Assembly (NCBI GenBank): GCA_013396525.1 | Contig: VWYX01000252.1 | Location: 266,937 to 330,936, forward strand | DNA: 64,000 nt | Origin: Chaetorhynchus papuensis | Lineage: Eukaryota; Chordata; Aves; Passeriformes; Rhipiduridae | Direction: 5' to 3' | Part shown: in pieces, positions 44,080-54,904 of the stretch | How positions within the stretch are numbered: position 1 is the first letter of the stretch | Layout: each line of letters opens with the position of its first letter | Notes under the pieces: generated by a model | Told to the model about the DNA's origin: nothing | What the model saw: the letters and a program-made list of their open reading frames with translations, nothing else | The model's database searches: none | Program-made: the position numbers and the translations under genes

Positions 44080-44600
44080 TGTGCTGGTGCTATTAAAGAT
44101 TTTCTATAAAGTGCCTACATTTCCAGTGCAGCTGAATGGATTTCTCTGCAGAAAACTGCCAGGACAGAGAGGCACAGTGGAGGAAAATATCATATACAAT
44201 GATTCACAAACACATAAAAATACCCTTCCCAGCTTGGCTATTCTTCCACCGCACAACAAACACCTTGTGAGTCATTCTTGAATGTATGGACGCATTGGAA
44301 AATGAAAGTTGGATTTGAACATTATTCATTAAGACCTGGGATTAGTTCACTTCTCCATTTAGCTCCTCAAAGCCAGCATGCCAAGTCAAGCTAAAATGCA
44401 TTCTAAGGCTGTCTCAGTCACCAGGCAGCTCTAACAGCCACAGTGGTTTTCTACATCAATGTTTCTGTATTCAGCTTAAAAAACCCCCAACTTAATTCCT
44501 TGCTCCTTGCATTGAATTAATCAGATATCTGAAGGTAGGTGGAGGCAAAAAATCAACATTTTTCTTGGCAGGCACATTTAAGTTGAAGGGCTGTAGCTCT
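44080..44600. promoter_or_regulatory. Long AT-rich island, candidate conserved element
   Basis: About 500 bases, AT-rich and non-repetitive, with GTGCTATTAAAGATTTTC near 44087, ACATTATTCATTAAGACC near 44319 and ATTAATCA (44516-44523), a PBX-HOX type core. It is the longest uninterrupted non-simple AT block in this half and is followed by a CpG cluster. Confidence 0.45.
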
Positions 44601-44659
44601 TGCTGCAGACGACAAGATTGCAATGTTTAGGAGATAAAGAAAGGGGATGGAGGGCATCC

Positions 44660-44780
44660 ACGGAGTGACAGCCGCGTGCACGCCCTGCCGCCGGTGGCGG
44701 CAAACAGCCAGGGCCGGGGCCGGGCCCGCGGATGATTTACAGCCGCGCGTTCTCTCTGCAAACACGTTAACTCCCACCTC
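44660..44780. promoter_or_regulatory. Small CpG cluster
   Basis: About 14 CpG in 100 bases (44660-44760), with CCGCCGGTGGCGG and two GGGCCGGGGC-like words. It is too short to call an island with confidence, but it sits right beside a candidate enhancer. CpG rises again near 45090-45115. Confidence 0.4.
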
Positions 44781-45539
44781 GGAGGAACTGTTAATGAAAA
44801 CTCGCGTCAGCTCTCCCAGCGCCTGTCAGACACAAAGACGCTGCTGGATGTGCGGCCGGAGAGGAGCAGAGGTTGGGGACAGCGTCGGGGCCACGTGCTG
44901 CCTGTGTGTGGCCACTGCTGTGTCCCCGTGGCTGCCCCATGTCTGACAACCAGCACAGGAGCGCGAGCCCAGCGGAGGGAGCGGCCCAACAGACACGAGG
45001 CATGCTGCAAACACGGCCCAAAGCAGCTGCAAAGCACTTCGCAGCTCCCACGTGGGAATCTGGGGCCAGCTCGTAACTGGCACGGTGGCCACGCGCGAGG
45101 CGGTGGCGGCAGCAGCATCTCCTTCCGCTGCCAACGGGGAAAAACAGCACAGCTGTGCTTACTGCTGCTCCTAGGGATATTTAGCCTCATTTAAAGACAG
45201 TATGGGGCAGTTTGGTACAAACATATGGATGATGCAGCCACGTTTCGACAATTACTCAGCTGCTGGGTTGTTGTACCTCCCCTATGGATGCCTAATCCTG
45301 AATGGGGACAGGGAACCGCTGTCCTCGGGGTGTGGGGACAGTTCCTTCTCACAACACTTAGCTGCCCTCTAAGGTCGGATTCCTCCCAGGCCACCAGCAG
45401 GACAATGCCACACGAGAGAGGCACCTGAAGGAGGACAAGCCCGTGGCCAGCGCTGCCGTGCTCAGGGTGTCCTGCTCGCTGCCAGCCCTGGGCCAAGGCG
45501 GCATCTCCCCTGCATAATTGCACAGCACCAATACCTCGG

Positions 45540-45660
45540 TGAGCAGCACAAGCTGCTTGTGGGCAAAGAATCAAAATTCATAGAATAAATTATACGCGCT
45601 AAATTATTTGCCCAGCTTTGTTGATTATCTGCAGTTAAAAAATTGGAGAGAGCTGAGCTG
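45540..45660. promoter_or_regulatory. AT-rich patch
   Basis: Contains AGAATAAATTATACG near 45581 and GCTAAATTATTTGCCC near 45598. Short, non-repetitive, no coding signal. Confidence 0.25.
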
Positions 45661-46284
45661 CTCTGCGCATAAACACCAGACAGATCCTTGCAGGCAGGAG
45701 GTGCTCGGCTTTGGCACGGGGAAGAGGAGAACTGCCAGCCCAGAGAGGAGCCTGCAGACCCAGTCCCCTCCAGCATCCCCTGAGGTTGGGATGGGTGGCA
45801 GCCCCACCACGCTGGTGAAGAACCTGCTACAAACACCTCGGTGGGCTTTACTACAGAGTTACTCAGCAAGCTGCAGTTTGGTGGTGCTCCTACGCATGAC
45901 AGGGATTTACTCTTTGCTGGCTGAATGAAACGACGTTTGTGATGTTATAGAACATTTAATGGCATAAAGAGAGTGCGGTGTAAGGACCAGAACACGCACA
46001 CGGGTTTGCAGCCCAGGCCATGGGTGACCTGTGCATGGAAGAGAAGAAGGGTCCTGCTCCTCCTGTGCCTGGCCAAACTCGTCTCCCCCTGGCAAGGGGA
46101 GGAAGCTCACAGAGGGTCAGCGTGTTGAAGGTCTGTGATTGAGCTCGATGATGAATCGCAGCTTGATGACTTCCTCTACATCAATGGAGCTGAACTGGCT
46201 TGGGGAAACTGTTTGATTTAAGAAGAATAGGCCTAATTTTGGAAGTGCTTCACACCCATCAATCTAAGTGAAATTCATTTATCT

Positions 46285-46480
46285 GAGGCACAGCTGATAC
46301 GTCTCCCATTTACATAGCACTAAGTGCCTCACAATCCTTGATATATTGAAGCTCACAGCAGGGGAAGAGGATAACGCTGCTATCCCCTTTCGCAGGCGGA
46401 GAAGGGATTTTGCAGTGTAATCCAATGAGTCACAGGAGCCAAATGGGCGCCATGACCCGGGCTGGGAGCAGTGTCCACTC
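46285..46480 (-). mobile_element. Possible MIR-type SINE relic
   Basis: The order ATAGCACTAAGTGCCTCACA (from 46315), ATCCTTGATATATTGAAGC, CTCACAGCA and CTATCCCCTTTCGCAGG (near 46380) parallels a reverse-complemented MIR: 'tgctaagtgc...', 'aatcctcacaaca', 'tatccccattttacag'. Identity is low and spacing uneven. It may be a decayed MIR on the minus strand inside an AT-leaning, possibly conserved block (46130-46370). Confidence 0.4.
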
Positions 46481-47474
46481 CCCGGCCACGCTGCAGGGTG
46501 GACAGGGCAGCTGCGCACGCGTCAGGTCTGGCGTCTGCAGGGAGGGGGCAGAAGGAGCTCCAAAGCATTTCCCATCTCCGATCTAACACGGTTTTATGAA
46601 GTGTTTGCAATAGTGTCTCAAAGGCAGGGTTGGGAGGCAGAGTGGGAATCACAGCGGTATCTGATGGAAGAGATATTTAGAGGGAAGAGACATATGGCAT
46701 CTTAAATAAAAACAACCTACTCAGTGGTTAATCTCCACTTGAAAAACCTCCAGGACGGGCTCGTCCGTCTCCTGTCGCAGCCTCACCACGCTGCCAGCTG
46801 GGCAGAGGTGCAGCGGCCGCAGGTAACGCTGCAGGGCTGGGGGTTTGGGGGAACTTTCCCCACCTCTCAGTGGGTCCTGCATGGCCCTGAAAATTCCAGC
46901 CTGAGGTGGAGAGGCTGGGGGGTTGGTGGGGCGATGAGACTGGGACTCCTGACAGCAGCCCCCACCCAGCAGCCTCCTCTACAGCTCTGTCCTTGGTGGC
47001 CTGCAAACAGAAGCAGGCAGGAAAAACAAGTGCCTTCCTCCTGCAACTCTCCATGGGCACTTAGGACAATGATGGAATACTTGGGCAATCGCACAATGTT
47101 TGTTTAATGCCAAAACTATCCTGGCCACTTTACAAACAAGCATGAGTAATGGCAGAGCGGGGGGGGGCACAAGTTTCTCTCTCTTCCTCTGAGATCTTCT
47201 GAGTGTGCACTTCTGCCGTGATTTATCCTTGTTGCAACCTTATCGGCTCACTGGGGATGTAAATCAAGCAGCCCGACATTTTACCCGGAATTCCAGTTAT
47301 TTATACATAGAGTGAAAGGGTATAATTACGGCTGCTAAAAACGGCCCGGCAGAGAGGAGGGACACAGGTGTCCATCTCCGTGGAGGTTGGGGATGGAAAA
47401 GTCCCCGCTGGCTCCCTGCCTGTCCCTGCACATGAGGCCTCTCGCACCTTCATGGCTCTGCTGAGGCAGAGGAT

Positions 47475-47526
47475 GGGCAGCAGGGATGCACCCACAGTCT
47501 GGGCAGCAGGGATGCATCCACAGTCT
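47475..47526. repeat. 26-bp tandem duplication
   Basis: Two adjacent copies of GGGCAGCAGGGATGCA...CACAGTCT (47475-47500, 47501-47526) differ by one base. A recent local duplication. Confidence 0.9.
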
Positions 47527-47693
47527 GGCCATCAGCCCCTTGGGCTTCTGGAAAGGATCTGGCCGGGGTCTCTCCCCTTTCTCCATCTCATATGTCCAGC
47601 CTGGGGCTGGAAAAGGCATGGCAAGGTGATCCCGGCAGGGCCCAGCGTTGCTGCTCCTACATCTTTCTGATCTGGACTACCCCTCGTGATGCA

Positions 47694-47760
47694 GTTAGGC
47701 TTAGGCTTAGGTTTAGGCAGTGTTTAAGGTAGTGGTTAGGGTAATGGTTGGGTTAGTTGG
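47694..47760 (+). repeat. Degenerate telomere-like TTAGGN tract
   Basis: The tract reads TTAGGCTTAGGCTTAGG, then TTTAGG, TTTAAGG, GTTAGGG and GGGTTAG. It shows hexamer-like TTAGGC/TTAGGG spacing that decays to the right. Vertebrate telomeres are TTAGGG; interstitial telomere-like tracts are known in birds. The tract is short and imperfect, so chance or slippage is also possible. Confidence 0.55.
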
Positions 47761-47764
47761 CAGG

Positions 47765-48470
47765 GTAGTGGTGCCCCATCCCAACCAGGTACAAGGTGCG
47801 CTTGCGGGGTCCGCATGGTCCCCGTCCCACCCACATTCCAGCCAGGCTAATTCCATGACAGTCTCCTGCACAAGTCCACTGCCAGATTTGCCTTCAGCTC
47901 CAGGCAGCCGCTGCCTGTTTCATCTGCAAGTTGCCATGTACTTTAACAGCATCTCCCTGATCCCTTGTAATCTCGTTTTTTTCCACTGCTCCCAGACGTC
48001 TCTCCCTCCCCTTCCCTCCCTCCCTCTGGCAGCTGCAGAGCGAGCAGCAGCCCCACACGCCTGTTAAAGGCTGGAGAGCACCCTGGCAGTGCCCGTGGTC
48101 CCCAAGCAAGCCCTGGCCAGGCCAGCAGATGACCAGAGCCACATCCCTGCGGGACCAGGAGATGCAGCGCAGGGGCCACCACACATCTCTACAGGATGCC
48201 CTTCAGAGGCCCAGCATGAAAGATATCTAAAATTCATAAATGTCAAGGAGGAAAGGAAGTGAGGACAACTAAATATAGAAATCCAAACACCTCCTTTTAG
48301 GCTACAGAAGCAGCGTGATGTGCAGAGCCTAAAAGCCTCCTTAGGCTTGAGCCCAGCTCAGCACTGAAGGGCAGGGCAGTGACTGTGGAAGGGAGGAGTG
48401 TTCATCCTCCCGGAGTCAAGGTAGCAAAGGCTGACTCCAGGAACACGCACACACCTCCTCCCCTTCTTCT
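47765..48470. other. Mixed stretch, no gene seen
   Basis: Contains a C-rich CCCT-type run near 48003-48028 and an AT-rich patch at 48215-48300. No gene recognised. Confidence 0.55.
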
Positions 48471-48477
48471 CCGCTCA

Positions 48478-48600
48478 GGTGAGACCCCACCTGAGCACTC
48501 ATCCAGCTCTGGAGTCCCCAGGGGAAGGTAGATGTGGACCTTCTACATCCAAACCAGAGAAGAACTACAAAGATGGTCAGAGGGGTGAACACCTCAACAA
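48478..48600 (+). mobile_element. CR1 LINE fragment, ORF2 3' part
   Basis: GTGAGACCCCACCTGAGCAC, then TCCAGCTCTGGAGTCCCC, then a gap and ACTACAAAGATGGTCAGAGG with GTGAACACCTC follow the well-known CR1 sense sequence near the end of the reverse transcriptase frame. The strand is plus. It is a diverged internal fragment with no 3' terminal repeat and no intact frame, so it is inactive. Confidence 0.85.
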
Positions 48601-48609
48601 CCCATCCTC

Positions 48610-49015
48610 ACCCCTCTCTGCACACACTGTGACGCTCCTGACCCCAGATCTTGCCGTCTCAGGAGCTGTGGGGAGAGGTCTGCCAGGCCTTGTTTGTCCT
48701 CCCTGAGTTCAGGAGCTTCCCCAGTCTCACATTTCCCCAGTCTCCCACCAGAAGCCAGGAGTTCATCCATGTCACAGCCTGCGTTGGGAGATGGAAGTGA
48801 AACCCCTGTTGTTTCTGAGAAGAGAATGTCTTTTCTTTCTGTTCCACAGGAAGTGTCACTGTTCACTTCTCCATTCTCTGCAAGGGGAACAGAAATGCGT
48901 CCTGAAGTGTCTGGGTTTGCTGTGGAAGGAACATTTTGATTTTCCTACAGGGAATTGTGTAGCAGAAACAGCTGAAACCCGAGAAGAAATCCGGGGTTGC
49001 AGAATCTTCAGTTTC
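48610..49015. other. Mixed stretch, no gene seen
   Basis: No gene or further transposon recognised. Confidence 0.5.
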
Positions 49016-49319
49016 TGTTTTAATTATTAGTCTGGTGGGATTTTCTCAGAAGCTGTAATTCCACAGTGATAACTGTTATCACTTTATTTTAGAGCCTCGG
49101 CTATTCACAAGCCAGGAATGAGCAGGATCAGTGCTGGGAGGAGCTTCCAGGACACATTCGCAAGCCCGGGGCAGCCAGGTGGCCAGTGCTCCATTCTGGA
49201 ACACCCCGCTGGGGCTGCAGAGCCGGCTGGCAGGACCCAGCCCGTGTTCTGTGGAAGTTCGGTGCCGATGGAGCACGGGAAATGGGATGCCAGGGACAGC
49301 TCGCTCTGAGCACAGCCCA

Positions 49320-49580
49320 CGTCTCTCCAGTCCTATCATTTTTGTTGGGAAGTTTTATCTTTTTAATTTGTTACATATCATGCATTGTCTGATTAATTAT
49401 TGCTTCTCTGCAGGGAGGACTGGGGTTTATAGAGCAGTACAGCAGCAGCGCTGGCTTTGCCCCCCCGGCAGGCTCCGCGCCGTCGATAATAATGACTCAG
49501 CATTTGGCTGCTCCGTGGGCATTTCAGAAGCGCTTTATTAAAAAGTACACAGTCCATGCATCGACCATAAATCCAGGCAG
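49320..49580. promoter_or_regulatory. AT-rich patches with half-MARE site
   Basis: GATTAATTATTGC near 49391 and CGATAATAATGACTCAGCA near 49484-49502 lie in AT-rich patches around a GC-rich interval. TGACTCAGCA (49493-49502) is an AP-1/MAF-type half site. Confidence 0.3.
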
Positions 49581-49899
49581 GAGCTGCCGAGCGTGCCGTG
49601 CCGCTCACACATCACTCCGGGCCGGCGCTGCCCCTGCCTCTGCCGCTCCCCGCCAGCCCCAGCACGCCGGGGTTTAATTGCCGCGGTGGCCTGGGATGCA
49701 TTGAGCTGCTCGGCGTGTCCTTCAGCTGCACGCAGGCAGGAACAGGCACAATAAAATTCCCTTTACAGCCACATCTCTCCATCAGCAAAGCGAGAGCCTC
49801 TCCCTGAAGAAGCCTTCCCATTCAGCAGCCGAGCTGGAGGAGGCCGTGTGAGTGCCTGGGAAGGTGCTGCGGCAGGACGAGCAGCAGTGAAATGCAGTT

Positions 49900-50130
49900 G
49901 AACATTTCCAGCGCTGAGTAAACCATATGTCTTCATAATTTGATTGTGCCCCGGTCCCCCAGGTACCTCCCAGCTCTATTGAACACCGATGGAGTTATTT
50001 GGAATCATAAATAATATTATCAAAGAGGGTCTGCTGGGTAAACAGAGCTGGTGTATAAATTGTCGGCGGCGGTATTGATTGTTCTGAGCTGACTAATGAA
50101 TTATTCTGTTTAAGGGGCTGTGGAAATAGT
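49900..50130. promoter_or_regulatory. AT-rich island, candidate conserved element
   Basis: Contains CATAATTTGATTG near 49934, AATCATAAATAATATTATC near 50003 and GACTAATGAATTATTC near 50091. Non-repetitive with sharp borders; good candidate. Confidence 0.4.
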
Positions 50131-50139
50131 GCTCAGCGT

Positions 50140-51635
50140 TTTCAAGGAAGGCCCTTTGGATGCTTCCCCTGGCGCTGCTGGGCTCTGCTGCCCCAGCACA
50201 GCCCCCAGGGCAGCAGCCTCACGGCACAGAGAGGACAGGGCAAGTGGCCAGGGGCGTGTTAACCACAGGGACGTGTCACTGGCGACTGGAAAATCATCTC
50301 CCTACCCTTCAGTTCCACCACTTCATCCTCCCCTCCTCCTTTCTCATCTCCCCTTCTCCCTCCCTCTTCATTGACGTGGCAGGACCCAGTGTGGGACGTG
50401 GGGCTGCTCTCAGAGGGACACCAGAGACTTGCCACAGGCCACCCAAGGTTTTCCCACCCCGTCCCAGGTGAGCTCTGCTCCCCCCCTGCAGGGAGCCCGG
50501 GCACTTCTCCCTCCTCTTTCCACATCTTGGCTTTTGGGCCTTGCATCTCTTTAAATTGGTGCTTTTTCCCCAGCTGCCTTAAGCCCTGCCCCAGAAAGAG
50601 GAGAAATGAGCCATCATTTTTAACGGGACTTTCCTATTTTTCCCTCACCTGCATAATACACTCTGTTAAATTTCCAGTTTTCCATCCCTTTGATGTGAGG
50701 GACTCCAAATGCTTCCCGCTAATCTCGCGCAGCAGCGCCTGAGACGCTGAAGGCGCTGGCGGGGAGATGGCAGGGAACCAACCAACAATTACTGGCGTTT
50801 GGGGGCTGGGGCAGCATGGAGAGACAGCTCATTTTAAAATAAATTACACCATTAGAACAGTTTTGTTCTTTTCCCCTGCATTTTGGGCTACAGGCTCGGC
50901 AGGGAAGAGGCAGAGCAGGAGCATCCCGGTGGAGCTACGGCCGCTTGTGGCAGGAGGAAGGGGAGAGTGGCTGTGCCTGGAAACAAGCCCTGCCACTGGT
51001 CCTGCCCACCAAGGGTGTTCTTCCCATCTTCCTGGGAATGTGGCTGTGGCTGCTGTGCTGAGGGCAGAACTCTTAAAGGAATCCTGGTTATTGTCCCTCC
51101 AAAGCAGAGTAGGATCATTTTCCCCTGCCCCTTTGTCAGACCATTAAATGTTACTGAATTCATCGTTTTCTCGTTTGTCTTCATGTTCCCTTTTTCCCCA
51201 AAGCTTGGGAAGACCTTGCTCACAGCTCTGGGTTTAGCATCTGAGAAATCCAAGCACTTCCTTCAGCTTCCACGAAAATTTAAATGTTGCCACGTCCTTA
51301 CCAATGGGCAGCACTGGGCAGAGCCCCAGCTCAGCATCTCCCAGGGAGAGAAGTGAGCTGGTTCTCCAGGTGGGATTTATTTAGTGAATGAAGGTTTTGG
51401 GAGCTCCTTAAGGATGCTCTCCCCTTAGCTGGGGATCAGGGAATGCTGTTGTCTCCCACGAAGGGCTCTGGAGCAGGATGGAGTGGGATGCCTGGGAGCA
51501 CAGCTGACCACGGGAGCATGTCCTCCTGGAGCCTGGCATGAGGGACGTGCCCACCTGCTCCAGGTGTGGAAGGCTGGGAAGGAGTTAAACCAAACCCCCC
51601 AGGAGCTGAGTGTCCAGCATGATTCAGGCCATTTA
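50140..51635. other. Mixed stretch, no gene seen
   Basis: No gene or transposon recognised. The patch 50820-50870 (AAAATAAATTACACCATTAG) is AT-rich. Confidence 0.5.
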
Positions 51636-51739
51636 ATTAGTGTCCCGTGCTCCGGGAGTTCGATAGTGTTTCCCCCCGGGAGGAGCGCATCGGCTCACAT
51701 ATATTGCCTGTTATCTTTGAGTACTCTGAGCAGAATGCT

Positions 51740-52148
51740 TTTTCAGTAACCTCATCAAAGGATAAGCCAGGATTCAGATAAGCTTTTCAAGGAGGAAGTC
51801 AGGGTTATAATTTTCAGAGACTTCTGAATGTCACCTCCAATTTTCGGCTCTGCCGTTGGAGCGGCCGGTTTTGGAAGCCACCCAGCCTCAGATATTGAAA
51901 TGGGTGACCTGTGGACTCGGGCCTCCTCAGTTCCTGGTCATCGTCAGTCTGGCAGATCTTGGAGTTAAAAGTGCCTGAGATTTTTGACTTTATAATAATG
52001 TGGTTTCTCAGAAGTGCAAATTACAGAGGAATTGGTGCTAAACTCCCCATTAACTGTAGAGCCCGAGAAATCCTCGGTGTCCCAAATTACCTGTCACTTT
52101 CTCTGTAACGTGGCATAATTTTGTTGCTTAAAAAAAAAAAAAAAAAAA
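51740..52148. promoter_or_regulatory. AT-leaning stretch ending in poly-A
   Basis: Contains ATAATAATGTGG near 51992 and CCATTAACTG near 52047. It ends in a 19-base A run (52130-52148). No retroelement body precedes the run, so it is probably simple expansion. Confidence 0.3.
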
Positions 52149-52149
52149 G

Positions 52150-52600
52150 GGCTGTAATTTGAAATTTCAGTGAAATTCCTAATTGAGTGTGTGGCTCGCT
52201 TTGTAGTGGCTGTGCCCTTCCTCAGTGGGCTTGGCATCCCCTGGGCATCACGATGCCCCTCAAGGCCCTGTGTGCGACCCCCCAGCAATGCCCCCCCCAT
52301 TCCTTGGGGTGCTTGGGGCCCTCCTGCAGCACTCAGCCTCCAGAGAGGGCAGGGATAAGGGGGGCTGAAGGATCCTCAAGAGTAGGGGGACAGGCTGGAG
52401 GGGGAAGGTGGCAGGAAAACTGCAGCTCAGGTTGGTTCCAGGGTTAAGACAGCTCCTGTGTCTGTGGAATATCTGTGTCTCACGGAGAAATCAGCCTGTG
52501 AGAGGGTTTGGGTTCAGGAAGGTGGATTGCTTTCCAGAGCAGGAGATGGAAAACAGATACAGTCAGTGGCATGGACAGGCAGGCAGGAATGAGAGTCTGA
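52150..52600. other. GC-rich stretch, no gene seen
   Basis: No gene or transposon recognised. Confidence 0.55.
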
Positions 52601-52609
52601 CCTGATGGG

Positions 52610-53240
52610 GTTTTTTGTGAATTGCATTTTGTTGTGAATTACAAACAGCTTCTGGCTGCTTTTCCGAGTCCCCATTTTTAGCTTTCATTCATGACCACAA
52701 GATTTTCCCCCAACATTACCTACACTGATTAAAAAGGACTTTTAGGTAAATACAGGGAGGGAAAAGCCAAGGAAAAACAATGACCAAGGTGTTTTCTTCT
52801 TTCACTAACGCCTGCTGGAGGGACCCCCAGCACAGCACCAGAGATCCCTTCCCACAGGAGGGAGGGTGGGATGCTGCACGGGTTAAAAAGAAGTCAGCAC
52901 CGGCTCAGTGCCTTTTCTTCCCCTCAGGTTTTTTTCCTTCTTTTTCCCTCCTGGCTGAATCAATAATTAAGCATATTCTAAGTAGTACAGTTTTGCTTGA
53001 AATTTTCCATTTGGCTTGGGCATCAGTTGGAAATGAAATATTTAGAGGACAGAATATAGTAATAAAGCCAAGACACATTTTCTGCTAGTATATTTTATTT
53101 ATTTTGTTTAATAATGAGGTTCTGTGTCTGCCTCTTTTCCCCCCCTCCATATCAGAGGCTTTCTCCTCTTCCCCTTTCCTTTGGAGGCAGGAGATAATAT
53201 CCCTCTTTTAAAAAAATAATAAAGTCTGGCTTGTCTAACA
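52610..53240. promoter_or_regulatory. AT-rich block in two parts, candidate conserved element
   Basis: 52610-52760 holds GTGAATTGC-type words and TGATTAAAAAGG near 52727. 52940-53240 holds CAATAATTAAGC near 52961, ATATAGTAATAAAGCC near 53054 and TTTAATAATGAGG near 53107. The GC-rich gap between them is featureless. Confidence 0.35.
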
Positions 53241-53259
53241 AATCAGGCCCTGTGCTCTG

Positions 53260-54730
53260 ATGTTGTAAGTGTTCAAAGGAGCTTCCCAGAAGGCTGAGGG
53301 AGGGGAGGAACCCAGCGCCGAGGCTCCTGCTCCGCTCGTCTGCTGCAAGGACAAAGCGAGAGGGATTCCTCTGCTTAAAATTATTTGTTCCCCGGTGCAA
53401 AGCCTTTAACAATTCCCTGGGCAGGAAATGGATCCTTGCCATGCAGGAGCACAACCTGCCCTGCCCCATCTCCCCTCGGCACCTCTGCATTTCCATGTGT
53501 GAAAGGTGTTTGCAGGAGTGTTTTCCCCGGGGAAAGCCACGGGTGCATTACAGATGCTGCTGGGAAAGCAGGGAGAAGGGCTGGAATGCTGAGTGGCTGG
53601 CCGGGGGAGGCTGTGGGACCCGATCCTTCCCATCCCACATCCCTCAGCCCATGCAGGTGGGAAATGCCTGTGCTGCCCCACCAAAATCTTTGTGACTTCA
53701 ACCTTTTCCCCCCCATCCTGCTTTTTGGGATGTAAAAGCAAATGTAAATGCCTCAAATAGAAATTACTCCCAGGAAATTCCTATCATGTACAGCGGAGCA
53801 CTTCATCCCAACAGCTTCAAAATGTTTCCCTCTGATTTTGATCTTTTCTTCAAAACCTGTTTACAGTTAAAAAAAATAAATAACTGTGTCTGTATTTGAG
53901 ATTGTGAGTATTTGAAATGGAGTTTCTTGGTGTGCAGAAGCTCTTGTCTGAAAAGCAAATGAAGTTTCCCAGCAAACCTGGAGCTACCCTGGCTCCAAGG
54001 AGGCAACTGGTCCTGTGGGATATCAGGGCCTGGTTTTTGATCCCTGAAGGTCACCAGGTCTGGGCCATGGTCCTTTCCTTGTGTGACAGAGGCTGTGGCA
54101 GGGCAGGGGTTTGTGGGGTGGCCGAGCTCTGTCACAGCTCCAGAGCTTCTGGTGCATCCCAGGCTGGGACTGTCCCTGTCACCTCCCACAGAAGGGTCTC
54201 AGCTCCCACTCAGGTTTGCTCACACTTCAGATAAACATTTTGTATACATTTGAACTGGAAATGAGGTGGGAAGCTGAGCTCTGCTGGGCTGTGTGGGATC
54301 GTGCTTTGTTTGAGAAGTCCAATCCATTCTTCTCAGAGAATTATGGGTGCCCAAAATTGAGAGTTTTCTGATACTTGCTCAGGCCTGCGTCTCATGCCAC
54401 ACGCTCCGAGGAGGAAAGGCTTGCGCAGGAATTCAATCACAGGATCTTGAGTGACATAGAGAGGGGTTAGAGAGATTCCCAGGGCCTGATTCTCACATTG
54501 CTCTGTTGGGATGTTTCTCCTGTCTGTCCTTTTGCAGCCTCTGTCGTTTTGCTGCAGCCTCATGATTTCCTCTACCAGCCCAAATCTTGTCCCTGTTTCA
54601 GGCAGCCCAGGGTGAGTTTGGGTTCCCTTTCCCATTCCTGTGAGCAGAACCAGTGGTTTGAATTCTCCAGGGCAGTTTGGGGCTGAGCTGAGCACGAGGG
54701 AGGCAGGAGAGCAGGGGAGCCCTTCCTGGA
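53260..54730. other. Mixed stretch, no gene seen
   Basis: No gene or transposon recognised. 53740-53930 is AT-leaning. Confidence 0.5.
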
Positions 54731-54734
54731 TGCT

Positions 54735-54900
54735 CGCTGTAGTTAATTCTTGATAATAGTTTTCCCATCGTTAATATTGTTGTTGAACTGCTGCATTCTC
54801 ACTCAGCCAGAGCTAATTATAATAATTAACAGACAACTCATGAACTTGTCAAACTGGTAATTATAAACCACGGAGACTTTTATCATTAAGAGATTGCTCA
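54735..54900. promoter_or_regulatory. AT-rich island, candidate conserved element
   Basis: Contains TAGTTAATTCTTGATAATAG near 54740, CGTTAATATTG near 54769, CTAATTATAATAATTAACAG near 54811 and GGTAATTATAAACC near 54856. High density of TAATTA-type cores in 160 bases. Confidence 0.45.
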
Positions 54901-54904
54901 GGAG

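Noticed and set aside
44686..44699. CCGCCGGTGGCGG as a CTCF site
   Set aside because: The spacing of the core is one base short and the key A and G positions do not align.
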